A DNA stretch of 64,000 nucleotides from Paracoccaceae bacterium (GTDB lineage Bacteria; Pseudomonadota; Alphaproteobacteria; Rhodobacterales; Rhodobacteraceae): NCBI GenBank assembly GCA_014872875.1, contig WKFI01000019.1:186001-250000 (forward strand), given 5' to 3'. Numbering within the stretch: position 1 is the stretch's first letter; the number at the start of each line of letters is the position of its first letter. Below the pieces are notes generated by a model, which did not search any database, was not told the origin of the DNA, and was given only the letters and a program-made list of their open reading frames with translations. Position numbers and translations under genes: made by a program. Below, piece by piece: positions 8,977-18,887 of this stretch.

Positions 8977-9069
8977 TCTCTTCCCTCCAATTGTCGGCAC
9001 ATGAATACCGAATGGTAAGAATTGGCGTCTAGCCTTTTGGCGAAGGATTTATCAGTTGGGGACGAATTC

Positions 9070-9408
9070 ATGAGCCTGACAAGCACCGTCACGGACGGAA
9101 CGCGCATCATTACAGTAAACGCCGAACGGATCGACGCCGCATTGGCGATCCAGTTCAAAGAAGACATGCGAACCGAAACGGAAGCGGGTCCAGATCATGT
9201 CATCCTGGATCTTTCGTCGGTGAATTTCATCGACTCCAGCGGTTTAGGCGCCATTGTCGCGGCAATGAAGCAGATGGGCGGACACAGGAATCTGGATCTG
9301 GCCGGACTGACACCGACCGTGGACAAGGTGTTTCGCCTGACCCGGATGGATACGGTGTTCAACCTGTTTTCCTCCCTCGAAGACGCAAAAGCAGCGATCG
9401 GAAACTGA
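9070..9408 (+). CDS. STAS-domain anti-sigma factor antagonist (RsbV/SpoIIAA-like)
   Basis: This 112-residue protein starts at ATG 9070. The STAS signature VNFIDSSGLGAIVAA contains the phosphorylatable Ser56/57. In partner-switching systems the unphosphorylated form binds an anti-sigma kinase and frees its target. The next gene, 10 bp downstream, encodes the matching HATPase kinase. No PP2C phosphatase or sigma factor is visible in the window, so the output of the switch is unknown. Confidence 0.88.
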   Translation: MSLTSTVTDGTRIITVNAERIDAALAIQFKEDMRTETEAGPDHVILDLSSVNFIDSSGLGAIVAAMKQMGGHRNLDLAGLTPTVDKVFRLTRMDTVFNLFSSLEDAKAAIGN

Positions 9409-9418
9409 TCGGAACCCA

Positions 9419-9877
9419 ATGTTGTGCCCACCCTTGAGTGACTCGCAGAGAATGGCGAACGAATTCGAATACTGCACTGTCGCGTCCGAACTCGGCGTTC
9501 GCGAAGCTGTCAGCAGGGCCATCGAGCACCTCAAGACACTTGGTTTGCAAGAAGAACAGGCCGGAAACGTGGAAATTGCCTTGTCCGAGGCAGCCAACAA
9601 CGTGGTCGAACATGCATATGCCGGTATGCTCCCGGGCGAAGTCTGCATTACCGGCAGATTATTGCAGGGGATCTTGTCAATCGAGATCCGGGACGAAGGC
9701 GCCCCACTTCCTTCTGGCAAGCTCCCCGAAGGAAAACCTGCTGACCTGTCCTGCGCCTTTGAAGATCTACCTGAAGGCGGGTTTGGCTGGTTCTTGATCC
9801 GGTCCCTGACCGAGACCGTCGATTATGACCGGATCGAAGGAGTGAACACTTTGTCGCTTCGCTTCAATCTGGCTTGA
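9419..9877 (+). CDS. Anti-sigma regulatory HATPase (RsbW/SpoIIAB-like serine kinase)
   Basis: The 152-residue reading frame carries GHKL ATPase boxes: N box EIALSEAANNVVEHAY, G1 box IRDEGAP, and EGGFGWFLIRSL. It is a probable serine kinase for the STAS protein encoded immediately upstream. The start is uncertain: ATG 9419 gives 152 residues, and ATG 9452 (MANEFEY) gives a domain-sized 141. Neither has a strong ribosome site. Confidence 0.85.
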   Translation: MLCPPLSDSQRMANEFEYCTVASELGVREAVSRAIEHLKTLGLQEEQAGNVEIALSEAANNVVEHAYAGMLPGEVCITGRLLQGILSIEIRDEGAPLPSGKLPEGKPADLSCAFEDLPEGGFGWFLIRSLTETVDYDRIEGVNTLSLRFNLA

Positions 9878-10269
9878 GCCAATCACTCAATCCGCTTGAG
9901 ATTTGAACGCCGAAGCCCGGAGGTCCTATCGGTCATATTGAACTTTTTCCCGTGACTAAGAAGAGAAGTGTCCGCAGTCACAAACGCTTATTTTCGGTTA
10001 AGTTTTAACGACTCTTCCCAGCGTGGTGCATGATTTGAGCCAAGGCCACAAATCCGCCCCAATCCCATCAAAATACGGCCCGAATAAACCGTCATATAGA
10101 ACCCGTAGCTGCACAAAGCTTCCCTCGGCGCCGCGTTTCACAGCCCCCACCCAGTTCGCGGCGTCGAGGACCTTTTCCATACATTCCCCGGTCATGACCT
10201 TTGGTATAGGTTTACTTTCGCCAGGTAACTGCGCTCCTCTCTGCAGCACGAACCAAGTAGGAGAATGTG
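9878..10269. other. 390-bp intergenic stretch with a possible small ORF and a palindrome
   Basis: Between the anti-sigma gene and the gamma-glutamyltransferase-like gene there is no convincing annotated gene. It holds a 13-bp palindrome GTTAA-GTT-TTAAC at 9997-10009 and a protein-like minus-strand reading frame at 9998-10195, listed separately. AGTAGGAGA before 10270 is the ribosome site of the next gene. Confidence 0.5.
9998..10195 (-). CDS. Possible small hypothetical protein
   Basis: An open frame of 65 codons (ATG 10195; alternative ATG 10180, 60 codons) lies alone on the minus strand, opposite no other gene. Its composition is protein-like, with GSFVQLRVLYDGLFGPYFDG and WPWLKSC, rather than the Arg/Ser-rich text typical of random frames. 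No family is recognised and the ribosome site is weak, so it may not be expressed. Confidence 0.3.
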   Translation of the reverse strand: MTGECMEKVLDAANWVGAVKRGAEGSFVQLRVLYDGLFGPYFDGIGADLWPWLKSCTTLGRVVKT

Positions 10270-11847
10270 ATGCGCGATTTCCATGTGCCGGGTCGGTCCG
10301 AGGTCTATGCCACAAATGGCATGTGCGCGACATCTCACCCGTTGGCGGCCAATGTCGCGATCGACATTCTAAAACGGGGCGGCAACGCAATGGATGCCGC
10401 GATCGCAGGGGCAGTGCTGCTGGGCATCTGCGAGCCGCAGATGACGGGAATCGGCGGCGATTGCTTCGTCCTGTTCTCGCCTTCTGGCAGCGAAGAGATC
10501 CTGTCCCTGAACGGTTCTGGCCGGGCGCCAACTGCGGCCAATGCCGAAGACCTGAGGTCGAGCGGCTTGACCGCGATACCGCTGACGGGCCCGGAGGCGG
10601 TCACCGTGCCCGGAGCAATCGACGCCTTTTGCCACCTGCTGGACGCTCACGGAAAGATCGGACTGGATGCGGTCCTGCAACCTGCGATCCACTATGCCGA
10701 AGAAGGTGTTCCCGTCGCGCCCCGTGTCGCCTTTGACTGGGCAGACAAGGCTGACACGCTGCAAGGCGTTGCCCGACATCACTATTTGCGCAATGACCAA
10801 CCGCTAAAGACCGGCGACGTTTTTCGCTCCCCTGGCCAAGCCGAAGTCCTGCGTCGTATCGCGCGGCACGGGCGCGAAGCGTTCTATGCGGGCGAAGTCG
10901 CGGATGACATGATCACCGCTCTTTCAGAACGCGGCGGAAAACACAGTGCCGAGGATTTCGCGCAAGCCCGCTGCACATGGACTGATCCGGTCGTCAGCCC
11001 CTATGTCGATGTCGAGCTAGTCGAGCACCCCCCAAACGGACAGGGTGCTACGGCCAATCTGTTGCTGAATATCCTGTCCCATTTCGATTTGCAGGCGCTT
11101 GATCCGTTGGGCAGCCAACGTGTGCATCTTGAGGCCGAGGCCACAAAACTCGCCTATGATGCGCGCAACCGGTTCATTGCCGACCCGGACCACGTAACGG
11201 CATTGAACCACATGCTGTCACCAGCGACGGCCCGCAACCTCGCGAACCTGATCGACCCGAAACGGGCAATGCCATCAGCCGCTGCTTTGACTGAATCCGT
11301 CCACAAGGACACGGTATACATCACCGTTGTCGACCGAGACCGGATGGCTGTGTCGCTGATATACTCGATCTATCATGGCTTTGGCTCCGGCATCGCGTCC
11401 GAAAAATTCGGCATCCTCCTCCAGAATCGCGGCGCCGGCTTCACGCTGCAACGGGGACACCCCAATGAATACGGCCCGGGAAAACGCCCGATGCACACGA
11501 TCATCCCTGGTATGCTAAGACGCAATGGTCGGGTTGACATGCCGTTCGGGGTGATGGGCGGCGCCTATCAACCGACCGGACACGCGCGCCTAGTGAGCAA
11601 CCTGGTCGATTTCAGCATGGATTTGCAGCAGGCATTCGACGCTCCCCGTGCCTTTACGGATGCCGGAGTTCTGAAGTTGGAACGCGGCTTCAGTGACTCC
11701 GTTTACCAAGAACTGGCCGATCTTGGGCATACTATCGAAAGTCCTCATGCCCCGCTTGGAGGGGCTCAGGCGATCCGGATCCTTGAAGGTGGGGTGCTGG
11801 AGGCAGCCAGTGATTCGCGCAAGGATGGCTGCGCATTGGGATACTAA
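10270..11847 (+). CDS. Gamma-glutamyltransferase family protein (cytoplasmic type)
   Basis: This 525-residue protein has the Ntn-hydrolase GGT organisation: ATSHPLAANVAIDILKRGGN at the N terminus, GIGGDCFVLF, and the autoprocessing nucleophile Thr348 in HKDTVYITVVDRD. The C-terminal small-subunit part includes PNEYGPGKRPMHTIIPG. There is no signal peptide, unlike periplasmic E. coli Ggt, so it resembles the cytosolic YwrD-like branch, whose substrates are poorly known. ATG 10270 follows AGTAGGAGA; a GTG lies immediately before it. It is monocistronic and convergent with hspQ. Confidence 0.88.
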   Translation: MRDFHVPGRSEVYATNGMCATSHPLAANVAIDILKRGGNAMDAAIAGAVLLGICEPQMTGIGGDCFVLFSPSGSEEILSLNGSGRAPTAANAEDLRSSGLTAIPLTGPEAVTVPGAIDAFCHLLDAHGKIGLDAVLQPAIHYAEEGVPVAPRVAFDWADKADTLQGVARHHYLRNDQPLKTGDVFRSPGQAEVLRRIARHGREAFYAGEVADDMITALSERGGKHSAEDFAQARCTWTDPVVSPYVDVELVEHPPNGQGATANLLLNILSHFDLQALDPLGSQRVHLEAEATKLAYDARNRFIADPDHVTALNHMLSPATARNLANLIDPKRAMPSAAALTESVHKDTVYITVVDRDRMAVSLIYSIYHGFGSGIASEKFGILLQNRGAGFTLQRGHPNEYGPGKRPMHTIIPGMLRRNGRVDMPFGVMGGAYQPTGHARLVSNLVDFSMDLQQAFDAPRAFTDAGVLKLERGFSDSVYQELADLGHTIESPHAPLGGAQAIRILEGGVLEAASDSRKDGCALGY

Positions 11848-11868
11848 CCGGGTCTTGACGAAGCTGGC

Positions 11869-12195
11869 TCAGTTCAGATGGAAATGCAGCGGATAGGAGC
11901 CGTCATGGAAGGGTCCGAACATGTCTGAGATATCCGGGTGTCCAACCGGTTCCCCCGAATAGTCGGCGATTAGGTTCTGTTCGGAAACATAAGCCACGTA
12001 ATAGCTCTGATCGTTTTCAGCCAACAGGTGATAGAACGGCTGTTCCTTTGCTGGACGCGCCTCTTCGGGAATCGCCTGATACCACTCTTCGGTGTTGGCG
12101 AATTCCGGGTCAACGTCGAAAATCACACCACGGAAGGGGTGTTTTCTATGACGGACGACCTGTCCCAAGTGATATTTTGCGCGCGTTTTCAGCAT
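11869..12195 (-). CDS. hspQ: Heat shock protein HspQ
   Basis: From ATG 12195, with AGGGGC upstream, the protein has 108 residues, near the usual HspQ/YccV length. Typical text includes KYHLGQVVRHRKHPFRGVIF, NTEEWYQAIPEEARPAKEQP and HLLAENDQSYYVAYVSEQNL. HspQ is a hemimethylated-DNA-binding-fold protein that enhances Lon proteolysis of some substrates in enterobacteria. A 12-bp perfect palindrome lies about 40 bp upstream. Confidence 0.9.
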   Translation of the reverse strand: MLKTRAKYHLGQVVRHRKHPFRGVIFDVDPEFANTEEWYQAIPEEARPAKEQPFYHLLAENDQSYYVAYVSEQNLIADYSGEPVGHPDISDMFGPFHDGSYPLHFHLN

Positions 12196-12230
12196 TGTCT
12201 TGCAGCCCCTATTCAACGTTAGTACCTCGT

Positions 12231-12242
12231 AAACCTAGGTTT
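12231..12242. promoter_or_regulatory. 12-bp perfect palindrome between hspQ and AEC transporter
   Basis: AAACCTAGGTTT is a perfect 12-bp palindrome in the short divergent region, 36 bp upstream of the hspQ start and 38 bp upstream of the transporter start. It could be an operator for either gene. Confidence 0.3.
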
Positions 12243-12279
12243 TGTCCAACATTTGCGCGGATTTTCGGGGAAACAGACT

Positions 12280-13161
12280 GTGAACCTTGCTTTGACAGTT
12301 CTTGAAATCGTCGCCCCAGTCTTTCTCCTGGCTGGGATCGGCTGTACATGGGTGAAGCTGGGATTTGAATACCGACTTCAATTCGTGACACGGTTGGCGA
12401 TGACATTGGCGGTTCCTTGCCTGATCTTCGTCGCATTGATGCAAACCGAAATCGACCGCGGCGATCTGGGACGGTTCACGCTGGCGACTCTTGCAGGCTA
12501 CGCCTTTCTTTCGATCGTCTTCGCGCTTGTTGTACGGGTCTCGCGTCTGGATAAAAGCACCTTCGAAGCCCCGTTGATCTTTGGAAATACCGGCAATCTG
12601 GGAGTGCCCTTGTGCCTGTTCGCTTTTGGACAGGAAGGCTTGGGTTACGCCATCGTGGTGCTGGCGATCTCAGCCGTGTTGTCGTTTACCTATGGCATCT
12701 ACCTGGTTGCCGGGCGCGGTGCCTTTGACAAGATGATCCGCGAACCAATGGTCTGGGCCACAATCCTAGGGGCAATTTTCCTGTGGCAGGATTGGGAAAC
12801 CCCCACATTTTTGACCAACACCATCGAATTGATCGGGCAGATGGCGATCCCGCTAATGCTGATTACCTTGGGTGTCGCAGTGGCGCGACTGACCCCTAGC
12901 AAGGTCGTGCAGGCCATTGGCCTGTCGCTTCTCAAACTGATAATCTGCACTGCAGTTGGCGTCGCCATAGGCAGCGCTTTCGCGCTTGAGGGTGCTGCCT
13001 TTGGTGTACTGGTTCTGGAATTGGCCACCCCTGTCGCAGTGACAGCTTATCTTCTGGCCGAGAAGTTCGAGGCCGACGCTGATTCGGTCGCCGGCATGGT
13101 TGTGGTATCCACCCTGATTTCGGTGGCCAGCCTTCCCGTTCTTCTGGCCTTCCTGCTATAG
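12280..13161 (+). CDS. AEC (auxin efflux carrier) family transporter
   Basis: About ten hydrophobic segments span this 293-residue inner-membrane protein. Family hallmarks include IFGNTGNLGVPLCLFAFG and IPLMLITLGVAVARL. AEC members in bacteria transport malate, malonate or other organic acids; the substrate here is unknown. GTG 12280 is preferred because CGGGGA sits 9 bp upstream; a TTG at 12253 is in frame. Confidence 0.85.
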   Translation: MNLALTVLEIVAPVFLLAGIGCTWVKLGFEYRLQFVTRLAMTLAVPCLIFVALMQTEIDRGDLGRFTLATLAGYAFLSIVFALVVRVSRLDKSTFEAPLIFGNTGNLGVPLCLFAFGQEGLGYAIVVLAISAVLSFTYGIYLVAGRGAFDKMIREPMVWATILGAIFLWQDWETPTFLTNTIELIGQMAIPLMLITLGVAVARLTPSKVVQAIGLSLLKLIICTAVGVAIGSAFALEGAAFGVLVLELATPVAVTAYLLAEKFEADADSVAGMVVVSTLISVASLPVLLAFLL

Positions 13162-13265
13162 GCCTTTTGTACGGATCTTGTGCATGCCGCTACGACGGTA
13201 CCCGCAATTGTGATTTCAACATCCTGTCGAATGCGTTAAGATTTGCGCAAAAAAGGCAGAGGCAG

Positions 13266-13853
13266 ATGAGCAGACTGATAACCGCCATGTTAGCGGTCTT
13301 GTTGCTGGCGTCGTGTGGCGGCGGTTACAAGGCACCGCCACGCAATCTGGACAACGCATGCAGCATCGTTGTGCAGCGCCCGCAGTATTTGAAAGCTTTC
13401 AAAGCGACACAGCGCAAATGGGGTGTGCCGGTCCATGTGCAGATGTCGATCATCTATTACGAAAGCCGCTATCGCTCGGATGCACGTACACCACATCGCT
13501 ATGTCCTGGGGGTGATTCCGATGGGGCGCCAAAGCAGCGCGTTTGGCTATGCGCAAGCACTGGACGGGACGTGGGATCAGTATCGGCGCGAAACCGGGCG
13601 GCGCAGTGCGAAACGGGACCGCATCCGCGATGCCTCGGATTTCATCGGTTGGTACGCAACAAAGAGCTATGAAAAGAACGGTATTCGCCTGACTGACGCT
13701 CGAAATCAGTATCTGGCCTATCACGAAGGGCACGCCGGATATGCTCGGGGAAGCTACAAATCCAAAAGCTGGCTACTGCGTGTGGCCTCGAATGTCGAAG
13801 CACGTGCACGCACCTATCAAAGCCAACTGGCAAATTGCCGTAAAGTGCGTTGA
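13266..13853 (+). CDS. Transglycosylase SLT-like lipoprotein
   Basis: This 195-residue precursor has a lipobox LLLASCGG with Cys17 as the lipidated residue. The mature part resembles a lysozyme-fold SLT domain: YYESRYRSDA with candidate catalytic Glu66, SAFGYAQALDGTWDQYRRE, and AYHEGHAGYARGSY. Such proteins cleave peptidoglycan glycan strands from the outer-membrane side. The domain is compact and divergent, so catalytic activity is inferred. It is convergent with lolA. Confidence 0.8.
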   Translation: MSRLITAMLAVLLLASCGGGYKAPPRNLDNACSIVVQRPQYLKAFKATQRKWGVPVHVQMSIIYYESRYRSDARTPHRYVLGVIPMGRQSSAFGYAQALDGTWDQYRRETGRRSAKRDRIRDASDFIGWYATKSYEKNGIRLTDARNQYLAYHEGHAGYARGSYKSKSWLLRVASNVEARARTYQSQLANCRKVR

Positions 13854-13887
13854 GGCTTTCCTTGCCCAGCGAACCGACGTCAGGACC

Positions 13888-14478
13888 CTAGCGGTCCTGC
13901 GTCATTCTTTCCGGATTGAAAATGCCGGAATTCAGTGAAATCTCGGTGGTCAGTCCACCAAGAATAACCGTGGTCTGACCACCCGCGCCGTCGTGAATGA
14001 CCCATTTGCGCAGTTCGACAGGATCACCTGTGAACATCAACTCGATGCTACCGTATTCGGGGTTCTCAGGATCCTGTGCTCGCACGATAGTCGAAGTGCC
14101 GTCGAACGAATGCCCCACCACCATATTCGCCTGCCCCAGATCGACAGTCTTGGCCAGGATGATCGACAAGGGCGTACGTTTCAACGGATAGGTTTCAGGC
14201 GGTTGGTTCGATTTGGGGTCATGGATCACCACAGACCCCGCCCCCGCAACCACGGTGCCACCATTCGGCGGGTCGTATTCAAATCGGGCCCGCCCCGGAC
14301 GGTGCAAGAACAGTTTGCCGGTCGACAGGCTCCCATCATCGTTGATCTGGGTGAACTTGCCTTCGGCCGTCGTGATCCCGTTCAGGTAGGTCGAAATTTC
14401 GGACAAAGTTAGCTGCTCTGCCGCCCAGGCAACCGAGCTACTGACAGACAGGATCAGGGCAAGTGCAATTCGTTTCAT
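13888..14478 (-). CDS. lolA: Outer-membrane lipoprotein carrier protein LolA
   Basis: This 196-residue protein has a Sec signal ending near VAWA|AE (residue 19) and the LolA fold text: GKFTQINDDGSLSTGKLFLH, RPGRARFEYDPPNGG and PLKRTPLSIILA. LolA carries lipoproteins across the periplasm from LolCDE to the outer membrane. It lies directly downstream of ftsK, 42 bp apart and on the same strand. Confidence 0.9.
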   Translation of the reverse strand: MKRIALALILSVSSSVAWAAEQLTLSEISTYLNGITTAEGKFTQINDDGSLSTGKLFLHRPGRARFEYDPPNGGTVVAGAGSVVIHDPKSNQPPETYPLKRTPLSIILAKTVDLGQANMVVGHSFDGTSTIVRAQDPENPEYGSIELMFTGDPVELRKWVIHDGAGGQTTVILGGLTTEISLNSGIFNPERMTQDR

Positions 14479-14520
14479 GAGTCTTAGATAAGTCCTGATC
14501 CGGCGAATTGAAGGTGCCGG

Positions 14521-17500
14521 TTATTGTTGCTCCGGCACCAGGATCTCCCGTTTGCCGACATGGTTCGCCGGCGATACAAGCCCTTCTTCCTCCATCTGTT
14601 CAACCAGACGCGCGGCCTTGTTGTACCCGATGGCAAGTTTCCGCTGGATATACGACGTCGAGCATTTGCGATCCTTAATCACGATCTGAACGGCGGTGTC
14701 ATACAAAGCGTCTTCGCCATCCGTATTGCCACCTGTGTTCAATCCCAGCACCGCGTCGATATTATCAGCCTTGTCATCATCTGGGCCTTCAACAACACCG
14801 CCAACGTAATCCGGCGGACCGAACTGTTTCAGGTGGTTGACGACCTCTTCGACCTCTTCATCGGAGCAGAACGGACCGTGGCACCGGGTAATCTTGGCTC
14901 CACCTGCCATGTACAGCATGTCACCCATACCCAGCAGCTGTTCGGCGCCCATTTCGCCCAGGATAGTGCGGCTGTCCACTTTGGACGTCACCTGGAACGA
15001 AATCCGGGTTGGGAAGTTGGCCTTGATCGTCCCAGTGATCACGTCAACCGAGGGACGCTGTGTCGCCATGATCAGGTGAATGCCCGACGCCCGCGCCATC
15101 TGCGCCAGACGCTGAATGCAGGCTTCGATTTCCTTGCCCGCGACCATCATCAGGTCGGCCATCTCATCGACGATCACAACGATGTAAGGCAAAGCTTTCG
15201 GCGCAAATTCTTCGGTCTCGAACACCGGTTCGCCGGTGTCATCGTCAAAACCCGTCTGCACTGTGCGAGAGAACATTTCCCCTTTGGCAAGCGCTTCTTT
15301 CACGCGACCATTGAAGCCTTCGATATTGCGCACGCCCATCTTGGACATCTTGCGATACCGGTCTTCCATCTCACCCACGACCCATTTCAGCGCCACGACA
15401 GCCTTCTTCGGGTCCGTCACAACAGGCGACAACAAATGTGGGATGCCATCATAGACGCTGAGTTCCAGCATCTTCGGGTCGATCATGATCAGGCGGCACT
15501 GTTCCGGCGTCAGCTTGTAGAGCAGTGACAGAATCATGGTGTTGATTGCCACCGACTTACCCGACCCCGTGGTCCCGGCAATCAGCAGGTGGGGCATCTT
15601 GGCCAGGTTCGCGACAACCGAGTCGCCGCCGATATCCTTACCCAGCGCCAGCGGCAGGCTCATGTTGCTGTCGCCGAAATCACGGGAGGCCAGAATTTCG
15701 CGCAGAACTACCTTCTCGCGGTTTTCGTTGGGCAGTTCGATGCCAATCACCGACCGGCCCGGCACGGTGGAAACACGCGCGGAAAGCGCGGACATCGACC
15801 GGGCGATGTCATCGGCCAGACCAATAACCCGACTGGCTTTAAGTCCCGGCGCAGGCTCCAACTCGTACATGGTGACCACGGGACCGGGACGCACACTGAC
15901 GATCTCCCCCTTTACACCGTAATCGTCCAGAACATGCTCCAGCATACGGGCATTCTCTTCCAGGGCCTCATCGCTCAGATGATGGCGCTGAATGCTCATC
16001 GGATTGGTCAGCAGGTTCAGAGGCGGCAGTTCGAATTCGGCCTGCTTATCCTCGAATGCCAGCGCAGGCTGTGCTTCGGCCTTGGCCCGGCGCGACGGAG
16101 CAGGAGCCTTGCGGGTTGGTTGCTCCACGACCGCCTTGCGCGGTTGCGCAGCCGGGATCTTGGGTGCAACCGGAGCAGCCTGCTGCAACGGCAACGGATC
16201 AACGACCGGTTCGGGTTGGCTATCATACACGCTCGGTTCAACACCCAAGTCCGGCCCCTGATCGGGCACAAATACCTCAGGTTCAAAACGATCAATTTGC
16301 ACCTCGGTATACTGCATCGGAGACACCGTCTCCACAGCATAGGGATCAGCGTATTCTGCCATCTCGGGTGCCGGTGCCACGTCCAGCGGCCGATCCTGAA
16401 CACTATCCTGTACAGGGGCCACAACCGGTGGTTCAGGCGGCAGATCATAAGGTGCGGCGGTCAGGGGCGGTTCCGGAGGCAACGCGGCCCCGACCGGCGC
16501 TGAGGTATTCAAGACGAGGGGATCCGGCCCTCTGCCCCGACCTTTGGTCAGGGGCAGGTTCGGATCAGGTTCAGGGACAATAGTGGCCTGTTTGCGCTGG
16601 CGCACAGCATCGGCAATCTTGGCCCGGATGCGATCATCGCCGGGGGCGGCATCAAGCTCATGGGCAACCGGGGCTTGTTCGACCAGTTCCGGTTCCGGCA
16701 ACGTCTCAGGCAGCGGTTCGGGCCGCCGGATCAGCGTCGGCATGCGCTTGAGGAAACCACCACGTTCAGCTGTGGGTTCTTCGGGCTCGAAATCCGGTTC
16801 TTCAAACAATTCCGGCTCTGGCTCTGCTTCAACAACGGCAGCTTGCTGGCGAGCCAGCTCCGCCCGTTCGAGCCGTTTGGTACGATATTCCCGCGCCGCA
16901 GTCATACCCCCAGATGCGCCACGCCCCAGAAGTGTGACAAGCGCACCATAACCCATGATAACGCCGACCATCAGGAACCGGAACACGCGCTGAAGCTCGG
17001 GCCGGGTAAAGCCCAGAACAAAGACGCCCAGCACGATCATCCCGGCGGCCATGACCAGCGACATCAGTTTGATTGCGAAATGTGATCCAATGGGTAGCAA
17101 CGTCAGCATCGCGCCCATCACGGTGTCGCCAAACAACCCTCCCAGACCGAAGCTGTGGGTGGCGCGCCATTCTTCGCCTGGAACCAGGGTCGAGGCATAG
17201 ATCGAGCACACGGCAATAGCGATGGGGGCAAAAATCAGACGGCCAACTGCGCGCTCTTCGCCCTGATGAAACGCAAACCGGGCGCCCCAGACCAGCAAAG
17301 TCAGCGCAATGGCCCAGCTCCCCCAGCCGACGATCATGAACAGCGGTGCCGCGATCGAGGCACCAATCCGACCCATCCAGTTCTGAACCGGCGCATCCGT
17401 CGACACGATCCAGTTCGGATCATCCGGTGTGTAGGAACCGATCATAGCCGCAGCCGCCAGGCCCAGCAGGATCAGGCAGATCCCGATCAGTTCCTTCCCG

Positions 17501-17568
17501 CGCTTTTCAATCGCCGCCTGCATGTTGCTGTCCAGCAGGGGATCGCGACCGCGTGTCTGATATGCCAT
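14521..17568 (-). CDS. ftsK: DNA translocase FtsK
   Basis: The 1015-residue product has four N-terminal membrane segments (within about residues 27-210) and a long Pro/Glu-rich linker (about 240-540). The RecA-like motor follows, with Walker [16 protein letters not shown] near residue 668 and Walker [14 protein letters not shown] gamma winged-helix domain ([20 protein letters not shown]) recognises KOPS/FRS sequences. FtsK pumps chromosome ends at the septum and activates XerCD at dif. The size and domain order are complete. Confidence 0.95.
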   Translation of the reverse strand: MAYQTRGRDPLLDSNMQAAIEKRGKELIGICLILLGLAAAAMIGSYTPDDPNWIVSTDAPVQNWMGRIGASIAAPLFMIVGWGSWAIALTLLVWGARFAFHQGEERAVGRLIFAPIAIAVCSIYASTLVPGEEWRATHSFGLGGLFGDTVMGAMLTLLPIGSHFAIKLMSLVMAAGMIVLGVFVLGFTRPELQRVFRFLMVGVIMGYGALVTLLGRGASGGMTAAREYRTKRLERAELARQQAAVVEAEPEPELFEEPDFEPEEPTAERGGFLKRMPTLIRRPEPLPETLPEPELVEQAPVAHELDAAPGDDRIRAKIADAVRQRKQATIVPEPDPNLPLTKGRGRGPDPLVLNTSAPVGAALPPEPPLTAAPYDLPPEPPVVAPVQDSVQDRPLDVAPAPEMAEYADPYAVETVSPMQYTEVQIDRFEPEVFVPDQGPDLGVEPSVYDSQPEPVVDPLPLQQAAPVAPKIPAAQPRKAVVEQPTRKAPAPSRRAKAEAQPALAFEDKQAEFELPPLNLLTNPMSIQRHHLSDEALEENARMLEHVLDDYGVKGEIVSVRPGPVVTMYELEPAPGLKASRVIGLADDIARSMSALSARVSTVPGRSVIGIELPNENREKVVLREILASRDFGDSNMSLPLALGKDIGGDSVVANLAKMPHLLIAGTTGSGKSVAINTMILSLLYKLTPEQCRLIMIDPKMLELSVYDGIPHLLSPVVTDPKKAVVALKWVVGEMEDRYRKMSKMGVRNIEGFNGRVKEALAKGEMFSRTVQTGFDDDTGEPVFETEEFAPKALPYIVVIVDEMADLMMVAGKEIEACIQRLAQMARASGIHLIMATQRPSVDVITGTIKANFPTRISFQVTSKVDSRTILGEMGAEQLLGMGDMLYMAGGAKITRCHGPFCSDEEVEEVVNHLKQFGPPDYVGGVVEGPDDDKADNIDAVLGLNTGGNTDGEDALYDTAVQIVIKDRKCSTSYIQRKLAIGYNKAARLVEQMEEEGLVSPANHVGKREILVPEQQ

Positions 17569-17594
17569 GCCTACCCTCGGTTTCTTCTTGTTCT

Positions 17595-18776
17595 TCAGCC
17601 GTAAAGGCAGTCGCGCAGAGTGATCAGCGCGCGCCGTGTGTCTTCTTTTGGGGCGACCAGGGCCACCCGAATATAATGCTCACCGGGATTCTGCCCGGCC
17701 TCCCCCTGTGCCAGATAGGAGCCCGGCAGGACGCGTACTCCGGTTTCCTGCCACAGTTTCAGAGCCGCCTGTTCGCCGTTATCCACCGGTAGCCACAGGA
17801 AGAACCCGGCCTCGGGAGCCATGTAGCCCTGAACGCCGCTCAGCACCTCGTCGGCGACGACATATTTTTCCTGATACAGGCGACGGTTCTCGATCACATG
17901 ATCTTCATCCGCCCAAACACGCGCCGCTGCGGCCTGCAGGGGGCTGGGCAAAGGTGCGCCCGAGTAAGAGCGCAGCTGTTTGACTTTGGTGATGGTCTGC
18001 GATCCACCGGCAATGAACCCTGAGCGCAAGCCTGCCAAGTTCGACCGTTTGGACAGCGAGTTAAAAAGGGTGATCCGTTCAGGATCCGCATCAAGCTCGT
18101 TTGCGACGGTAAGGACGCCGGTCGGGGCCTCGTCACGGTAGATCTCGGAATAACATTCGTCCGCGAAGATACGGAAATCGTATTTCTCAGCCAGGTGGAT
18201 CAGCTGGGTCCAATACTCGCGGGAAGCGACCGCGCCCTGCGGGTTGGCAGGCGAACAGATATAGGCAATCGCTGTGCGGTTCAGCACGTCCTCCGGGAGG
18301 CCGGCAAAATCAGGTAGGTGGCCGGTTGCAGTGGTTGCGGGGACGAAGACCGGCTCCGCCCCGACCGATAGAGCTGCGACCATGTAGACCTGATAGAATG
18401 GGTTGGGGCACAGCACCACCGGGGTCTGCCCGTTCTTGGTTTCAGGACACAGCGCCATTGCTGCATTGTACAGACCCTCGCGCGTGCCGTTCAGCGCCAT
18501 CACCTGGGCTGCGGGATCAACCTGCACTCCATAGCGACGTCCGATCCAATCAGAGATGGAGCCGCGCAGCGCATCCATGCCTTCGTTTTGGGGATAGCCC
18601 TGGAAACCCGCCGCGTTTTCGACGATCACATCCGTAACCCATTGGGGAAACGCATGTTTCGGCTCACCAATGGTCATATGCACCACCTCACCGCCCGGGG
18701 TGTGATGATCCAACAGCGCACGAAGGCGCGGAAACGCATAGGCCGGTAGGTTCGAGAACCGCTCGGGAAAATTCAT
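17595..18776 (-). CDS. Class I/II PLP-dependent aminotransferase (DapC-like)
   Basis: A 393-residue fold-type I aminotransferase starts at ATG 18776, with GAGGCAG upstream; a TTG at 18782 is in frame. It has [20 protein letters not shown], the substrate-binding [20 protein letters not shown], and the PLP lysine in [17 protein letters not shown]. Closest in character to succinyldiaminopimelate aminotransferases of Rhodobacterales, but specificity cannot be read by eye. It sits 26 bp upstream of ftsK. Confidence 0.82.
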   Translation of the reverse strand: MNFPERFSNLPAYAFPRLRALLDHHTPGGEVVHMTIGEPKHAFPQWVTDVIVENAAGFQGYPQNEGMDALRGSISDWIGRRYGVQVDPAAQVMALNGTREGLYNAAMALCPETKNGQTPVVLCPNPFYQVYMVAALSVGAEPVFVPATTATGHLPDFAGLPEDVLNRTAIAYICSPANPQGAVASREYWTQLIHLAEKYDFRIFADECYSEIYRDEAPTGVLTVANELDADPERITLFNSLSKRSNLAGLRSGFIAGGSQTITKVKQLRSYSGAPLPSPLQAAAARVWADEDHVIENRRLYQEKYVVADEVLSGVQGYMAPEAGFFLWLPVDNGEQAALKLWQETGVRVLPGSYLAQGEAGQNPGEHYIRVALVAPKEDTRRALITLRDCLYG

Positions 18777-18887
18777 ATTCAACTGCCTCAGATCCGGGAT
18801 CGTTTTTCGTCCCGTTTTGATGGCAGGTTACAGATCCGGGCGGGCTGCGTCCAGTCGCGTGAACGCCGCCTGCCCAAATTGTGGCAT

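Noticed and set aside
9997-10009. GTTAA-GTT-TTAAC palindrome as a CtrA site
   Set aside because: The spacing between TTAA halves is 3 nt, not the 7 nt expected for CtrA, so it is reported only as a palindrome.
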